NCBI GenBank assembly: GCA_009936885.1
Contig: JAACDT010000023.1
Span: 1-7,715, forward strand
Direction of reading: 5' to 3'
DNA from: Alphaproteobacteria bacterium
GTDB lineage: Bacteria > Pseudomonadota > Alphaproteobacteria > Puniceispirillales > Puniceispirillaceae
DNA: 7,715 nucleotides
The translations under genes were made by a program, and so were the position numbers. The notes below the pieces were generated by a model. It searched no databases, was not told where the DNA came from, and worked only from the letters and a program-made list of their open reading frames with translations. This document shows, in pieces, positions 6,304 through 7,715 of this stretch (within the stretch, counting starts at the first letter, position 1; every line of letters begins with the position of its first letter).

Positions 6304-7715
6304 GCGCGCTTGTATCTGGTAGAACCGGTGATTGGGAAATTGTAATTGGCATGGAAGTGCATGCTCAAGTCGTATCAAACGCCAAATTATTTTCTGGCTC
6401 GTCTGCTGTATTTGGGGCAAGTCCGAATCATCATGTTTCTCTTGTAGATGCAGCAATGCCAGGAATGCTTCCGGTGATCAACGCAGAATGCGTAAAACAA
6501 GCAGTTATCACCGGGCTAGGATTAAACGCAAAAATCAATAATTTTAGCGTATTCGATAGAAAGAATTACTTTTATGCTGATTTGCCGCAAGGCTATCAAA
6601 TAAGTCAATTCAAACACCCTATTGTAGGGGAGGGTGAGGTTCAAATAGAGCTTGCTGATAGAAGCTCACATATTATTGGGATAGAACGGCTTCATCTTGA
6701 GCAAGATGCTGGCAAATCATTGCATGACCAGCATCCCTCAAAAAGCTATATTGATCTGAACCGCTCTGGCGTTGCTTTGATGGAAATCGTATCAAAGCCA
6801 GAGATGCATTCAGCAGAGCAGGCAGCAGCTTATATCAAAAAATTAAGATCTATTTTACGATATCTTGGGACCTGTGATGGTAATATGGAAGAAGGCTCGC
6901 TTCGGGCAGATGTCAACGTATCTGTTAGAAAGCCAGGAGAGCCACTTGGCACCAGGACTGAAACTAAAAATCTTAATTCAGTTCGTTTTATTATGCAGAC
7001 AATTGAGTATGAGGTGCAACGCCAGATAGAGCTTATTGAAGATGGCGGCGCGGTTACGCAAGAAACAAGACTATTTGACACCACAACTGGAATGACCAGA
7101 ACCATGCGCGGTAAGGAAGATGCGCATGATTATCGTTATTTCCCTGACCCTGATTTATTACCCTTAAAATTCGATGATGCATTTATTGCAGAACTTAAAA
7201 AAGATATGCCCGAATTACCAGATGAGATAAAAAGTCGAATGGTAAATGAATATGGTCTGTCCTCTTATGATGCCAATGTGCTTACAGAAGAAAAAGAAGT
7301 CGCTGCATTTTATGAGATAGCCAGCGCTGGGCGAGATAGAAAAATAACAGCAAACTGGATGAGTGTAGAATTGTTTGGGGCTCTTAACAAAGCTGGTATT
7401 GATTTAGCGCAAAGCCCGGTTAGCCCAGAACAGCTTGGCGGGTTAGTTGACCTTATTTCTGATGGCAGTATTTCTGGTAAGATCGCAAAAGAAGTGTTTG
7501 CAGACATGTTTGAGACTGGAAAAGATGCCAAACAGGTTGTTGAAGTAAAAGGGCTTAAACAGGTATCTGACGAAGGTGCGATTATCTCTATGATAGACGA
7601 GGTTCTTGCCTCTAATCAAGATAAGGTGGACGAATATCGAAGTGGTAAGGACAAGTTGTTTGGATTTTTTGTTGGTCAGGTCATGAAAGCATCTAAAGGG
7701 CAGGCAAACCCTGGA
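6300..7715 (+). CDS. gatB: GatB, Asp/Glu-tRNA amidotransferase subunit B (partial, 3' end outside window)
   Basis: Subunit that binds the mischarged tRNA, activates its Glu or Asp side chain with ATP by phosphorylation, and amidates it with ammonia from GatA. There are 472 open codons to the window edge. The start [24 protein letters not shown] has the family core IGMEVHAQV at 16-24. Further motifs: [69 protein letters not shown] and [12 protein letters not shown] (275-286). The C-terminal tail domain follows, with GKIAKEVF and the near-terminal [17 protein letters not shown]. Relatives end about 10-15 residues after that last motif, so only the tip is missing. No frameshift is seen. Organisms with GatCAB usually lack GlnRS and/or AsnRS; which tRNA is amidated here cannot be told from this window. 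Confidence 0.97.
   Translation, partial: MSALVSGRTGDWEIVIGMEVHAQVVSNAKLFSGSSAVFGASPNHHVSLVDAAMPGMLPVINAECVKQAVITGLGLNAKINNFSVFDRKNYFYADLPQGYQISQFKHPIVGEGEVQIELADRSSHIIGIERLHLEQDAGKSLHDQHPSKSYIDLNRSGVALMEIVSKPEMHSAEQAAAYIKKLRSILRYLGTCDGNMEEGSLRADVNVSVRKPGEPLGTRTETKNLNSVRFIMQTIEYEVQRQIELIEDGGAVTQETRLFDTTTGMTRTMRGKEDAHDYRYFPDPDLLPLKFDDAFIAELKKDMPELPDEIKSRMVNEYGLSSYDANVLTEEKEVAAFYEIASAGRDRKITANWMSVELFGALNKAGIDLAQSPVSPEQLGGLVDLISDGSISGKIAKEVFADMFETGKDAKQVVEVKGLKQVSDEGAIISMIDEVLASNQDKVDEYRSGKDKLFGFFVGQVMKASKGQANPG

Noticed and set aside
5961..6368. 135-codon open frame antisense to gatA/gatB
   Set aside because: It lies opposite fully conserved GatA C-terminal and GatB N-terminal coding sequence, with no recognisable motifs; it is a shadow frame.
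1..7715. A novel multi-gene system hidden in the window
   Set aside because: Apart from spacers of about 90 bases or less, the sequence is explained by eight recognisable housekeeping genes or remnants. No unknown gene cluster, repeat array or mobile element was found.

Overview
The window reads as a compact, moderately AT-rich alphaproteobacterial chromosome segment. The evidence is gene order (dprA-plsY-pyrC-pyrB-ruvX on the minus strand, divergent from gatC-gatA-gatB on the plus strand), alphaproteobacterial-type protein sequences, and the pairing of aspartate transcarbamoylase with a dihydroorotase-like protein lacking the HxH metal motif. The exact lineage cannot be fixed from the sequence; a free-living marine or a host-associated member with a reduced genome both fit. 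There are no RNA genes, insertion sequences, CRISPR arrays, phage genes or defence genes. No gene-free stretch is longer than about 90 bases.

Minus strand, in transcription order from about 4430 down to 1: ruvX (Holliday-junction resolvase-like / rRNA-processing nuclease), pyrB (aspartate transcarbamoylase), pyrC' (dihydroorotase-like partner of PyrB, coupled by a 4-base TTGA overlap), plsY (acyl-phosphate:glycerol-3-phosphate acyltransferase), then a dprA remnant running off the left edge. Short gaps (29, -4 and 41 bases) suggest one operon as far as plsY. dprA is a clear pseudogene: it has no usable start in its first frame, a frameshift near 793, an in-frame TAG at 412-414, and a loss of about 16 bases near 100 that removes a conserved motif and shifts frame. 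The rest still aligns easily to the family, so the decay looks recent.

Plus strand, from 4423 to the right edge: a near-consensus sigma-70 promoter (TTGTCA, 17 bases, TATAAT) whose -35 box lies over the ruvX start codon, a 15-base tandem near-repeat across the gatC ribosome-binding region, then gatC, gatA and gatB (gatB is cut at the right edge just before its expected end). Together gatCAB encode the amidotransferase that converts Glu-tRNA(Gln) and/or Asp-tRNA(Asn) to Gln-tRNA(Gln)/Asn-tRNA(Asn).

This is mostly housekeeping sequence and I see no undescribed multi-gene system. The points worth a second look are the multiply broken dprA, the loss of metal ligands in PyrC', and the compact divergent control region between ruvX and gatC.
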